A stretch of 64,000 nucleotides of DNA from Breoghania sp. (GCF_030066895.1 NZ_JASJAV010000002.1:124001-188000); one strand, 5' to 3'; positions 33,501 through 42,087 are shown, counted from the first letter of the stretch. Program-made: numbers and translations. The notes: generated by a model not told the origin, from the letters alone.

Positions 33501-35370
33501 CGCTCGTGCGCATGCTTTCCATGGTGACCGCGTCGGCCGGACGGCAGACGCCGAAGCCGCGATAGCCCTTGAACTGGCGAAACCTGTCGAAGGCGGGGAG
33601 TGCTGCCAGATCCACCGGCACGGCCAGCGGATTGTCGCTCACAGGCCATTCCACGGTGACGCCGCTCCACGTGTCGCGCCGCACCAGAGCAGCTGCCACC
33701 CGGCCTTCTGGATCGAGATTGAGCTGTTCGGCCACATCCGCCCAGTTCCGCCCGACAGTATCGGCTGCTTCCGGGCCGATCACCTGCGCAAGCTCGGGCG
33801 AAACGCCGGTAAAGACCTGCTCGACATTCATCTGCCAGACGAACCGCACCGGCCGCCCGTCATTGTCGAACTCAAAGGCGGGAATGGCGGGCGTTTCCGC
33901 ATCCGCCGTTTCATCGGGCACGGGCATCGTCTCCTGTGCCTCATCGGCCGCAAGCGCGCTCTCCGTCTCTTCGGTGATCTCTTCCGCAACCGCGTCGTCG
34001 ACCTCTGCGGTCGCCTCAACGGGGGTCTCGTCCTCGGCGCGCGCCTCTTCCTCGTCCGCCGTCGCCGCCACGGCGCTTGCGGCAAGGGCAGCGACCGCGG
34101 GGGCAGCCGGAGCGAAAACATCGGCTTCCCGCTCGTCGGGCGCAATCTCGGCCTCTTCCTCGTGAGGCTCGGAGATAACCGGTGCAACCTCTTTGGCCGC
34201 CTCCTCGATCTCGTCCGTTTCCGGTTCGTCCTCGGGTTCTGGGCTCACGAGCGGTTCGACCGGCAACGGAGTATCCGCATCGACGGCGTCCGTTTCCGCG
34301 TCGGCTTCCGTCTGAACCGTGTCGCTCTCGTCGGTGTCCTCATCCGGGCTTTCGGTGCGCAGCTCCGGCTCGCTCGCCGGTTCTTCCGTCACCGGCGGGA
34401 GCTGATCGTCCTCATCGACGAGCTTCTGTTTGGCCGCACGGGCCTTCGCGAGCAGGTCGAACGCCTTGGGGGCCGGGGTAGCTGGGACCTCTGCCGACGG
34501 TGCGGGCGCGGTGTTCGCGTTCTCCGCACCTTCGGGGGCGGAGGTCTGCGCCTCGTCTTCGCCCGCCTCAAGACCCTTGAGGAAACGGCTCCAGGGAAAG
34601 AAGGAGCGCGGGAAACTCGACGTCGCGACCGTGTGGTCCGTCTCTTTGGCAGTCTGGTCCGTCGCCGTCGTTCGATCCGTCGTCGTTCGGTCCGTCGTCG
34701 TCCGATCCATCGGGGGCACCTGTTCCATGGGGGACTGCTCGTCGGGGGCTTCTTCTGCCTGCCTGTGGGCCACGATCAGCCGGGACGTGGGAGCGTCGGG
34801 GGCAAAAACCGCCACCTGGGCGGTATGACGGGCGGTGCCGATCCGCACATGGGTCGCATCGTCTTTCTCGCACGGCGTGTCGGCCGTCGTCGGCCAATCG
34901 CGGCCAGCAGCCTTCAGCGATCCGTTCTTCGCGATCAGCACCGCACACACCTCGTCATCGGACAACAGGGTGCAGAAATCCTGCAGGGGATCGGCAATGT
35001 CGAGCTTGGTGTCACCGGCAACGACGAGGGCTGCCCGGTCTCCGTTGCCGAGTTCCAGCGCGCCTGCCTGGGCGGTCAACTGGAGGGCGCGCACACCGAC
35101 GAAAAAGCGCAGCCGTTCCACAGTCTGCCGGCCCGGCTCGCCGCTGGCCAGCCGTTCCAGATGGCGCCGCGCGGACGCGGTGTCGGCGAGCGAGCGCGCC
35201 ATCAGCGTGCGCATGGACCTTTCGCGGAAAAAACGCACGCCTGCGGCATTGGCCCACAGGATGCGACGGCCGTCAGCCGACCATACCCAAGCGGGTCGGG
35301 TCTCGCTAAACAATCCGGTCACCGCCGGTAATGCGCTGATTTCGAAAAAGGTTCGGCCGTACGCGCTCAT
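30556..35370 (-). CDS. pdhS: PdhS/DivJ-type multi-PAS sensor histidine kinase with giant acidic region
   Basis: Intact 1604-residue kinase. The N-terminal ~210 residues are a PAS-like sensor (WVWSADGRRILWANAAGVRF). A short tandem repeat (DRTTTDRTTTDRTTATDQ) follows, then about 800 residues very rich in Glu, Asp, Ala, Pro and Thr, interrupted near residue 520 by another PAS-like unit (RPVRFVWQMNVEQVFTGVS). Two further PAS domains precede HisKA (AKINHEIRTPLNAIIGFSE, phospho-His near residue 1383) and HATPase (LLNLLSNAIKF-like N box, DTGMGMS, GGTGLGLPL). The H-box context (YLKDIHASGTHLLSLINDLL) is that of DivK-interacting PdhS/DivJ kinases of alphaproteobacteria. No transmembrane segment, so cytoplasmic. 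The ATG at 35370 replaces an upstream TTG. A CtrA-like site lies upstream. Confidence 0.88.
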   Translation of the reverse strand: MSAYGRTFFEISALPAVTGLFSETRPAWVWSADGRRILWANAAGVRFFRERSMRTLMARSLADTASARRHLERLASGEPGRQTVERLRFFVGVRALQLTAQAGALELGNGDRAALVVAGDTKLDIADPLQDFCTLLSDDEVCAVLIAKNGSLKAAGRDWPTTADTPCEKDDATHVRIGTARHTAQVAVFAPDAPTSRLIVAHRQAEEAPDEQSPMEQVPPMDRTTTDRTTTDRTTATDQTAKETDHTVATSSFPRSFFPWSRFLKGLEAGEDEAQTSAPEGAENANTAPAPSAEVPATPAPKAFDLLAKARAAKQKLVDEDDQLPPVTEEPASEPELRTESPDEDTDESDTVQTEADAETDAVDADTPLPVEPLVSPEPEDEPETDEIEEAAKEVAPVISEPHEEEAEIAPDEREADVFAPAAPAVAALAASAVAATADEEEARAEDETPVEATAEVDDAVAEEITEETESALAADEAQETMPVPDETADAETPAIPAFEFDNDGRPVRFVWQMNVEQVFTGVSPELAQVIGPEAADTVGRNWADVAEQLNLDPEGRVAAALVRRDTWSGVTVEWPVSDNPLAVPVDLAALPAFDRFRQFKGYRGFGVCRPADAVTMESMRTSAPVEEDAPEEPASEDLTPPQDATPEVADHDEAATEPEASSTDTAVAVAAATAAGMAGVSLLASEEAEAATPEAKEPVEEPADEIEEAVMVADEEHAEETDEDLQPEPEGPVTAESGAEDEGEEIVEETTLPEPTEPVATQSDEEHRVADLPGRSQPSPTYGLYHERTKTAPQWDLPEAANSQDAVTAAEDESAQGDVAALERQEFVETDDEEPAPSPVVIVETDESEVLGAEPAQEAQPDGSDSDISATSTAGLAAAAAAGLAAIRRLNESESEDESSTAAETSEASDGEALEIEAPDVEPEQIEAAEAEVEAVEETGGLPEETDETSVEPVSEALEGPAEDLVEEEPEPLLPMGDLTDTAEEPVDARTATDEEIEAETASEPKPEAEAEPEPAPEAEAAPEVEGDESFTETVVRLAERQVIPPDSQLSRPEREAFRKIAEALGARIEETNKAGDEKPEGKDVPPIPMPIAPRPTPRAKAPEEEVPSEQAAPIHPRLLDRLPIVRDRDVEYTNKSLLKMLGYADLGELAEAGGLEAVFAPPEEWPPKPAGSATIERTLCVRLSDGTPHPIDAFMHTVPWKGGSGLMISLREKRDASAEEASAELAQSRERISELESVLETATDGVIVLDADGRIISVNRSGEALFNASRQMMQGATITDYLAPESHRSALDYLDGLAHNGVVSVLNDGREVIGQLSDGGLIPLFMTIGRIGQPADKDNAKFCAVLRDITQWKKVEEELTTAKRQAENASSQKSDFLAKINHEIRTPLNAIIGFSEVMMDERFGAIGNKRYKDYLKDIHASGTHLLSLINDLLDLSKVEAGKFELAFEAVPINKVLRDCVALMQPQANRDRVIIRTSLPESVPKVVADPRSVRQIVLNLLSNAIKFNQAGGQVIVSTALEPKGEMVMRVRDTGMGMSRKDIEAALEPFRQLHTARLGGGTGLGLPLTKALVEANRAGFSIDSEPNQGTLVEITFPSQRVLVE

Positions 35371-35844
35371 TGCTGCAGCAACTCCGCCTCTGCACTTCGC
35401 TGGATGCAACTTCCGTCTCCGGGATCACCTGCCGCTGGCCTTCGGCAAAGATCCAACGCACCCTTTCCCCCGCCGAAAGGACAGGTCTGCTCGACGGTCC
35501 GGTCATTGCCGGATTAACACCTTGTTAATAACCGGAATACCAATCAGCGTCCATGCGCAGATGTCCGATCTCAAGACCTCGTTGGCGGCGTGGTTAATCC
35601 GTATTTGTCGTTATGGCGTCACGCTTCGCCGGTATCGCTTGTCGAGGTCCGCGTTGCGTTCACGCCGTTGTTGACGAAGCATAACCGCATCGGATCGAGC
35701 CGATCCGCTCGCACGCATCCGGTAAATCTTTGATTCGTCACAGACGAACGCCGGCCATATACCGGCATTGTGTTAACGAAGATTGCCCGGGCGACGTCGT
35801 TTCGTCGTCGCAATCCGTATCTAGAGCGGCAGAAGGAGCCTTCC
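35371..35844. other. Divergent promoter region between pdhS and a phasin gene
   Basis: It contains a perfect CtrA-type TTAA-N7-TTAA site (35514-35528), further TTAA half-sites near 35594 and 35773, and a GATTC near 35733 of the GANTC type methylated by CcrM. No gene supported. Confidence 0.55.
35514..35528. promoter_or_regulatory. Candidate CtrA-binding site upstream of pdhS
   Basis: TTAACACCTTGTTAA is an exact TTAA-N7-TTAA match to the CtrA recognition sequence. It lies 144 bases upstream of a kinase whose family feeds the DivK-CtrA pathway, which makes a regulatory role plausible. Not tested here. Confidence 0.55.
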
Positions 35845-36231
35845 ATGACGACCCCGAAATTCGATTTCGAGATCCCCGAGCACATGCGCGACTTCGCCGA
35901 GAAGAGCGTCGATCAGGCGCGCAAGGCGTTTGATACCTTCATGGATGCGACGCAGAAGGCTGTCACCACCGTGGAAGAGCAGACCAACGCCGCCCAGTCG
36001 GGCTCGCTCGACATGAACAAGAAGGTGCTCGACTATGCGGAGGAACATGTCGACGCCGCCTTCCAGCTTGCCCAGAAAATCGTGTGTGCCAACGACGTGC
36101 AGGAGATTTTCAAGCTTCAGAACGACTATCTGAAGGCGCAGATGGAAGCACTCGGCGAGCAGGCGCGCGATCTGAGAGAAAGCGCCGCCCGCACCGCCGG
36201 AGATGTCGGCCGCAAGGCAACGGACAAGTGA
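35845..36231 (+). CDS. Phasin family protein
   Basis: Intact 128-residue phasin, a small amphipathic protein that coats polyhydroxybutyrate granules. It is largely helical with heptad-like spacing (FAEKSVDQARKAFDTFMDAT, VLDYAEEHVDAAFQLAQKIV) and typical phasin positions in LQNDYLKAQMEALGEQ. A perfect AGAAGGAG lies six bases before the ATG. A second phasin gene follows at 36737, each with its own upstream region. Confidence in the family is high; granule association is inferred from the family. Confidence 0.92.
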   Translation: MTTPKFDFEIPEHMRDFAEKSVDQARKAFDTFMDATQKAVTTVEEQTNAAQSGSLDMNKKVLDYAEEHVDAAFQLAQKIVCANDVQEIFKLQNDYLKAQMEALGEQARDLRESAARTAGDVGRKATDK

Positions 36232-36736
36232 TCTGACAAGAGATCCGGCAGGCCGGTAAAGTGACGGGGTCGCAGATCGGCGGCCTCTTCTGCCTCCGGG
36301 TTTGCCGGTGGATGGGGTAGCATCGAATTTTCCCGCCCCGCGTTTCACCGCAAACCCGTACCCTTAGGCGGGGAAGGGCAAAAAACCCAGGATTTCCCAG
36401 GCTTGTGAAATAAATATGGTGCACTGCAAAAAATATTGCAATGCAATAAAAATACATTATCTTCCCTTGTGTAAAGATCACGAGCCGAACGCTCAGGCGG
36501 CAGCCACTCAGATGAGCCGAATGCCCGAGAGCCGATGCGTTTGCGGCCGGATGGCGGAGGGTCGGAAAGGGGCGTCTCATTTGGACGTCAATGCTGCCGA
36601 CAAGACCGGTAAAAACCGCCGAAACAAGCTGCAAGACGCCCCCGCGAGACAGAGCGGGTCGGCCTGAAAATTATAGCCCCGAGTGGCGGAAATCCGACAA
36701 TCGCTACGGGGACAGCAAGTCCTAGGAGAAGTGATT
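36232..36736. other. Intergenic region between the two phasin genes
   Basis: It holds an AT-rich stretch at 36405-36475 with a strong palindrome (36420-36445). No gene supported. It probably contains the promoter of the second phasin gene. Confidence 0.5.
36420..36445. promoter_or_regulatory. TGCA-rich palindrome, candidate PhaR operator
   Basis: TGCACTGCAA and TTGCAATGCA form a 10-base inverted repeat with one mismatch around a short AT spacer. PhaR, the repressor of phasin genes in PHB-producing alphaproteobacteria, is known to bind TGC-rich palindromes. The site lies between the two phasin genes, about 290 bases before the second. The assignment is an inference. Confidence 0.45.
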
Positions 36737-37236
36737 ATGACCGCAGCCAAGACCGAGACCACCACGACCAAGTCCCGCGCCGGTTCCGCCAAGCAGGCGC
36801 CGCTGCGCCGAGCTTCGAGGCTTTCTCCATGCCGAAGACGGAAATGCCCGCTGCCGTTCGCGAGATGACCGAGAAGGGCCTCAACCAGTCGCGCGAGGCT
36901 TACGAGAAATTCAAATCCGCCGCCGAGGAGGCAACCGACATGATCGAAGACAGCTTTGAGACGACTCGCCAGGGTGTTCTGGAACTCAATACTTGCGCCC
37001 TCCACGCCGCCAAGGCGAACACCGACGCCACCTACGACTTCATGAAGTCCCTGGTCGGCGCCAAGTCGCTTTCCGAGGCGATCGAGCTTCAGACGTCTTT
37101 CGCCCGCACCCAGTTCGACGCCATGTCGAAGCAGGCTAAGGAAATGCAGGAGATCTCCAGCAAGTACGCCACGGACCTCTCCAGCCCGATGAAGGACGTC
37201 TTCGACAAGGCGGTCAAGGGATTCAAGGCCGCCTGA
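36737..37236 (+). pseudogene. Second phasin family protein, early frameshift
   Basis: AGGAGA precedes the ATG at 36737, which starts MTAAKTETTTTKSRAGSAKQ. One base appears missing near 36808, after which the other frame gives PSFEAFSMPKTEMPAAVREM and a complete phasin body (SREAYEKFKSAAEEATDMIE, LHAAKANTDATYDFMKSLVG) to TGA 37236. An internal ATG at 36829 lacks a good Shine-Dalgarno but could give a 135-residue truncated phasin. A strong terminator follows at 37297. Confidence 0.85.
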
Positions 37237-37296
37237 GCAATCTGCCGTCGGGCGTGAGCGCCCAGTGACATGATTTCAAGCGTCACGATTCCGCTG

Positions 37297-37329
37297 CGCC
37301 CGTGGATCTTCCGGATCCGCGGGCGTTTT
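37297..37329 (+). terminator. Rho-independent terminator after the second phasin gene
   Basis: The arms CGCCCGTGGATC and GATCCGCGGGCG form a 12-base stem with a 4-5 base loop, followed by TTTT. It lies 61 bases after the phasin stop. Confidence 0.8.
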
Positions 37330-37423
37330 GCGTCTTGAGCAAGCCTGTGCATAACAGGCCGAAAATCGCCACTGCGGGCTCTTGAAATCGAAATCGAAAC
37401 TCCATACGGTCCGCTCACTTCGC

Positions 37424-37500
37424 GCCGCCTTAGCTCAGTTGGTTAGAGCGCTAGATTGTGGATCTAGAGGTCCCCCGTTCGAACCGGGGAGGCGGTACCA
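37424..37500 (+). tRNA. tRNA-His (GTG)
   Basis: 77-base gene with a full cloverleaf: acceptor GCCGCCT / AGGCGGT, D-arm TAGCTCAGTTGGTTAGAGC, anticodon arm CTAGA-TTGTGGA-TCTAG, T-arm CCCCGTTCGAACCGGGG and encoded CCA. The anticodon GTG reads His codons. There is no extra G before position 1 and the discriminator is A. This is the unusual tRNA-His form known from a group of alphaproteobacteria, whose histidyl-tRNA synthetase does not need G-1. Confidence 0.97.
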
Positions 37501-37597
37501 TTCTCTCCCGACATTTTTCTCGCGCTGCGGACGCCCCGATGGGACGGCCGGTTTTTGCGTGCGCGTTGATGTGTGGGGGAGGGGCTGTTGGAGCGGC

Positions 37598-37615
37598 GCG
37601 TCTTGAAGGATGGGC
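37598..37615. repeat. Solo end of palindromic repeat family 2
   Basis: GCGTCTTGAAGGATGGGC differs by one base from the right end of the 61382-61513 element. The rest of the element is absent, so this looks like a decayed or partial copy. Confidence 0.45.
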
Positions 37616-37678
37616 TCCGGCAAGAACCTCACGAAGCGAGGCCCGCCCCGAAAAGGCACGGACCTCAAAGCGCGTCCC

Positions 37679-39363
37679 TTAAGCCCTTTTCAGCGCCGCC
37701 TTGTGAATGGCCGACAGTGTCGTGGTCGGCGTGATCACTTCCGGGTCGAGGCGCAGGTGCAGCAGCGACAGCTCACCGGAGGCCCGCACGCGTTCGAAGG
37801 CGGGGCCGAATTCCGCCGTCTCGGTCACCGTCTCGCCGTGTCCGCCATAGGCGCGCACGAGAGCTGCAAAATCCGGGTTGGTCATCGTCGTTGCTGAGAT
37901 ACGGCCGGGATATTCGCGCTCCTGATGCATACGGATTGTGCCGTAGATCCCGTTATCCACACAGATCACGATGACGGCCGCGCCTGCCTGCTGGGCGGTG
38001 CCCAGTTCGTTGATCGTCATCTGCAGGCAGCCGTCGCCGGCAAAGCACACGACGTCGCGGTCCGGATAGCGCAGCTTGGCGGAAATCGCCGCCGGCAGGC
38101 CGTAGCCCATTGAGCCGGAGGTCGGCGCAAGCTGGGTGCCCAACTTGCGGAAGCGGTAGAAGCGATGCACCCAGGTGGCGTAGTTGCCCGCCCCGTTGGT
38201 GAGAATGGCCTCGGGCGACAGATTGTGGCGCAGCCAGGTCATCACCTCGCCCATCTGCAACGGGCCGGGCGTGGCCGGGGGCTGATCCGACCAGGCGTGA
38301 TAGGCGTCGTTGGCGATCTTCGTTTCCTCAGGCCAGGGCACGCAAACCGGCGGCTCCACCCCTTCCAGCGCGGCGGTGAAGGCTTCCGGCGAGGCGTGGA
38401 TGGCAAGGCTCGGCTGATAGACCCGGCCGAGTTCCTCCGCCCCCGCGTGAACATGAATGAGCGTCTGCGACGGGCTCGGAATGTCGAACAGCGTGTAGGA
38501 CTGGCTCGGGATCTCCGAGAGCCGGCCGCCGATGAGCAGCACGAGATTGGATGCCTTGATGCGTTTAACCAGCTTGGGGTTCACGCCGAGCCCCAGGTCG
38601 CCCGCATAGTTGGGATGCTCGTGATCGAACAACATCTGGCGCCGGAAGGGGCACACGACTGGCAGCTCGAACCGTTCCGCGAACCGCCTCAGCCGCTCCG
38701 TCGCGGCCTCCGACCAGCCGCTTCCGCCCGCGATGATCACGATCGGCCGTTCGGCATGCCACAGGCGCTTTTGCAGGTCCGCCATCTGGCTGAGGCCGGG
38801 ATGGGTCTCGACCTGCGTGGCGGGCACGGCGGCGGCCGAGGCCATTTCCGTCAGCATGTCCTCCGGCAGGGCCAACACGACGGGGCCCGGTCGGCCCGAG
38901 CAGGCCCGGAAAAGGCGCGCACCACCATCTCCGGCACGCGTTCCGCCTCCTCGATCTCCGCCACCCATTTGGCGATGGAGCCGTACATCTTGGTGTAGTC
39001 GACTTCCTGGAAGGCGTCGCGTCCGCGCACGGAGCGGTCGATTTGGCCGACGAACAGGATCATCGGAGTGGAATCCTGCTGGGCGATGTGCAGTCCCGAT
39101 GCCGCGTTCGTCGCGCCCGGCCCGTGGGTGACCATGCAGATGCCCGGCCGATCCGACATCTTGCCCCAAGCCTCCGCCATCATCGCCGCGCCGCCTTCCT
39201 GACGGCAGACGGTAACCGGAATGAATGCATCGACGAGTGCGTCGAGGACCGCTAGGTAGCTTTCTCCCGGAACGCAGAACACGCGCTCCGCCCGGTTCGC
39301 CTCCAGAACCGCCACGAGGAGCTGGCCGACGGTCTTTTTGTTTTCAACCGATGCGTCGGTCAT
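37679..39363 (-). pseudogene. Thiamine-diphosphate enzyme, acetolactate synthase-like, one frameshift
   Basis: IlvB-superfamily protein of about 560 residues. The N-terminal PYR domain has the catalytic Glu region (ERVFCVPGESYLAVLDAL, VCRQEGGAAMMAEA). The central domain (PIVIIAGGSGWSEAA) and C-terminal PP domain (GSMGYGLPAAISAKL, then GDGCLQMTINELGTA, the ThDP/Mg motif) follow. One frameshift near 38900 falls in FSGRPGPVVLALPEDM, separating PYR from the rest. It stands alone without an ilvN-type small subunit, so it may be a decarboxylase or lyase rather than the biosynthetic enzyme. The ATG at 39363 has GAGGGTG upstream. Confidence 0.85.
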
Positions 39364-39540
39364 GAATCACCCTCTGTATGTGTTTGAACCGGATCATAGA
39401 AATCCGACGCGGCTCCGCCAGAGAAAATCTGCAGCGCACTGCATGGAAATCAGGCGACGGAAACAGCCGGGCGAAATCAGTGCGTTTTTCGGGGCAGCGG
39501 AGGTGGTGGTCTGTTTCTCGTGACTGGGGACGGCGTGTGT

Positions 39541-39557
39541 CGTCTCGAAGGATGGGC
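39541..39557. repeat. Solo end of palindromic repeat family 2
   Basis: CGTCTCGAAGGATGGGC matches the right end of the 61382-61513 element base for base. No matching left arm is present nearby. Confidence 0.5.
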
Positions 39558-39630
39558 AACACGATGACAACTCGGTGCCAATCTCTCGCGCGCCGCTCCC
39601 AAAGGAACAACCGAAAGCACCCGGGACATG

Positions 39631-39659
39631 AAAAAGCCGCGCCCTCGGCGGGCACGGCT
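39631..39659 (-). terminator. Rho-independent terminator of hsp20
   Basis: On the minus strand, AGCCGTGCCC and GGGCGCGGCT pair around a five-base loop and are followed by TTTTT. It begins 26 bases after the hsp20 stop. Confidence 0.8.
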
Positions 39660-39685
39660 CTTGGGTCGTCTTCGAAAGACGAGCG

Positions 39686-40144
39686 TTACTTGCCGATCTT
39701 GATCTTGGTTTCGGCCTTGGCGAGTTCGGGCGGTTTGGGAAGGTTGATCGTCAAAATACCCTTGTCGAAGTCTGCCTTGATCTTGTCGGCGGCAGGCGCA
39801 TAGGGCAAAGGCAGCGTGCGGCGGAACGAGCCGTAGCTGCGTTCGCTGACGTGATAGTCCTTCTCCTTCGTCTTGCTCTCGTGCTTCTTCTCGCCCTTGA
39901 TGGTGAGATACCGCTCGGCGATGGAGATATCGAGGTCCTTCTCCTCAACGCCCGGCAGTTCGGCCGTCACCACCAGATCGTCCTCCGTCTCCTTGATGTC
40001 GACGGCGGGGAACTTGTCGGTAAAAGCGGCTGTTCCGGTCGGTCAGTTTTTTGCGAAATCGGAAAAGACCCGATCGATTTCCTTGTGCAAAGATGCGAAG
40101 GGGCGTTCCTCTCCGCCTCAGAAATTCGGCAGAATAGATTTCAT
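39686..40144 (-). pseudogene. Small heat shock protein Hsp20, two in-frame TGA codons
   Basis: ATP-independent chaperone with the alpha-crystallin domain (VVTAELPGVEEKDLDISIA, YHVSERSYGSFRRTLPLP, GILTINLPKPPE). The single frame from ATG 40144 to the stop at 39686 is 152 codons, the normal length. It is broken only by TGA at 40118-40120 (MKSILPNF-stop-GGEERPF) and TGA at 40043-40045 (DFAKN-stop-PTGTAA). Trp is plausible at both. Without readthrough, a start near 39973 would give only the crystallin core. GGGAG lies eight bases before the ATG and can be masked by upstream CUCC. A terminator follows. Confidence 0.85.
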
Positions 40145-40209
40145 GTTACGCACTCCCATCAATGCGGAGGCGCCTCGCAATCACAGCTCACGGCAAGTAT
40201 CGCGAGGCG
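40145..40209 (-). promoter_or_regulatory. Candidate RNA thermometer in the hsp20 leader
   Basis: In the minus-strand transcript an 8-base stem (CGCCTCGC 40171-40178 with GCGAGGCG 40202-40209) is followed by CCTCC (40166-40170), which can pair with the Shine-Dalgarno GGGAG (40153-40157). This two-hairpin arrangement with a masked ribosome site recalls ROSE-type thermometers before rhizobial small heat-shock genes. I did not fold it computationally. Confidence 0.45.
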
Positions 40210-40237
40210 TGACCGATGTTCACGAGTTTATTGACTA

Positions 40238-40259
40238 TTGCGAATATAAGTATTCGCAA
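40238..40259. promoter_or_regulatory. Perfect palindrome upstream of hsp20
   Basis: TTGCGAATA-TAAG-TATTCGCAA, 9-base arms with a 4-base spacer, about 95 bases upstream of the hsp20 start and 260 before the divergent gene. The symmetry suggests a dimeric repressor site. The binder is unknown. Confidence 0.5.
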
Positions 40260-40519
40260 CGGTCGGTTCCAATCGCCGGCACCCTGAAAAGACGCTTGCG
40301 GGCCTCCCCGGTCAGCGGTCGCTGTCATGACAATCTTGCCCCTCCGGTGTGGAGCTGCTGCCCGGTGCAATTTATCCTTGCGTAAGTGATGGAAAATTAA
40401 GCTATATTGTTATAATTGTCCGTAGCGTCATTGACAAAAGTTAGCGCAGTTGCAAGCTGGCGGTTTATGATGATACCGCCCATCGCAATGGCGCGCGCGT
40501 TCAGGGAAGTTCTTTCGAT

Positions 40520-42087
40520 TTGAACCACGATCCGCAAGCCCACGATCCGCAAGCCGAGGTGCTGGCTCTGTTGGAAGATCCGGCCACTTATGGCGTGACG
40601 GGACTAGTTACGCGCATCGATACGCATGCGGCGGCAGTTTTCCTTGCGGGCCGCGAAGCGATGAAGCTGAAGCGGGCCTTCACCTTATCCCTTCCTGGAC
40701 TATTCGACGTTGGAATTGCGCAAGACGGCGTGCCAGCGCGAGATCGAGGTCAACCGGGCGAATGCGCCGATGATTTACCGCGATGCGGTGCCGATCACGC
40801 GTGAGGCGGACGGGCATCTCGTCATCGCGGGCGAGGGCGAGCCGGTGGACTGGCTCGTCCGCATGAGCCGTTTCGACGAGACCAACACGCTCGGATCATC
40901 TGGCGGTGAAGGGCCCCTTGCCGGACGGCGTGGCGGAGGAACTCGCCGATATCTTTGCCGTCTCCCATGCGCGTGCACCGGTGGTCGATCAGGAGGATGG
41001 CGAACTCTGGATCGACGATCTGGAAAGCTATGCGGAGCAGAACAATGCCGCCTTCCTCGATGCGCCCGACCTGTTCCCACCGGAACGCACCCACATGCTC
41101 TCCGCGGAAGCGAATGCCATGCTGTCCTGGATCCGCCCGCTCCTGAGCTAGCGCCGCTGCACGGGCGGGGTCCGGCGCTGTCACGGGGATGCGCATCTCG
41201 GCAATATCGTGCTGATCGACGGCAAGCCGGTGCTCTTCGATGCCATCGAGTTCGACGATCGCATCGCCACCGGCGACGTGCTCTACGACCTCGCCTTCCC
41301 GCTGATGGACCTGTCGGTGCGTGGCCTGGCGGGGGATGTCAACCGTCTGCTGAACCGCTATCTCAACCACACGCACCGGCTGACCGATCTGGAAGATCTG
41401 GCCGCGCTGCCCTTCTTCCTGCTGATGCGGGCCTGCATTCGCGCCAAAGTGGCCGCTGCCCGGCTGGCCCATGTGAGCGGCGAGGCGGCGGAGGATGCGC
41501 GCCGCGATGCCGTCGAACATTTCCACTTCGTCGAGCGGTTCCTGGAGCCCGCAGACCCGATCCTGGTGGTCGTGGGCGGCCTGTCGGGCACCGGAAAATC
41601 GACCGTGGCGCGCGCAATCGCCCCCGGTCTCGGTCTGCCACCGGGCGCGGTGGTGCTGCGCTCCGATGTGGAACGCAAGCTGCTCTTCGATGTGGAGACG
41701 AGCGAACATCTGCCGCCGGAGGCCTAAAAGTTCAACGTGACCCGCGAGGTCTACGTGCGGCTTTGCGAAAAGGCCGAGGTGGCGCTGGCCGCGGGTGCCT
41801 CCATCGTGGTCGATGCGGTTTTCGCCGCGCCTGAGGAGCGCAGCCAGATCGCCGCGATCGCCCGCAAACTGGAGGTGCGCTCCAGAGCCTTCTGGTTGGA
41901 GGCGGACTTCGCCACCATGTCCGGCCGCGTCGAACAGCGCGCCAACGATGCCTCCGATGCCGATGTCGCGGTGTTGCGTCGCCAGCTTGTTTACGATCTC
42001 GGCGAAATCAGTTGGACCCGGATCGATGCCTCCGGCACGCGGGAGGAAACGCGCGCCAGGGTGGAGGCGGCGCTGGCCTCCGCCTGA
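40520..42087 (+). pseudogene. APH-like kinase fused to AAA/zeta-toxin-like ATPase, four lesions
   Basis: Two-domain protein of about 520 residues. The N-terminal half resembles aminoglycoside phosphotransferase/choline-kinase folds (VNRANAPMIYRDAVPITRE, Brenner motif CHGDAHLGNIVL, DAIEFDDRI). The C-terminal half is a P-loop kinase-like domain (VVVGGLSGTGKSTVARAI, VVLRSDVERKLLF). Frameshifts are near 40680 and 40890. In-frame stops are TAG 41149-41151, just before the catalytic HGD motif, and TAA 41725-41727 (Tyr expected). The substrate of this widespread fusion is not established. The TTG start at 40520 is the best available. Confidence 0.8.

Larger units (their letters stand above)
39364..39685. 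other. Intergenic region between hsp20 and the ThDP enzyme gene
   Basis: It contains the upstream region of the ThDP-enzyme gene, a solo end of repeat family 2 (39541-39557) and the hsp20 terminator (39631-39659). No gene seen. Confidence 0.5.
40145..40519. other. Divergent control region between hsp20 and the APH/AAA gene
   Basis: It holds a hairpin-rich hsp20 leader (40145-40210), a perfect 9-base palindrome (40238-40259), and an AT-rich stretch at 40385-40445 likely serving the APH/AAA gene. No gene seen. Confidence 0.55.

Noticed and set aside
34660-34710. Tandem CGTCGT-type DNA repeat near 34670-34710 as a separate element
   Set aside because: It is the coding sequence of the DRTT tetrapeptide repeat in pdhS and stays in frame.
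33415-35331. 638-residue plus-strand ORF opposite pdhS
   Set aside because: It is Arg/Gly-rich antisense read-through of the low-complexity Glu/Ala coding strand, with no recognisable domain. The minus-strand kinase explains it.
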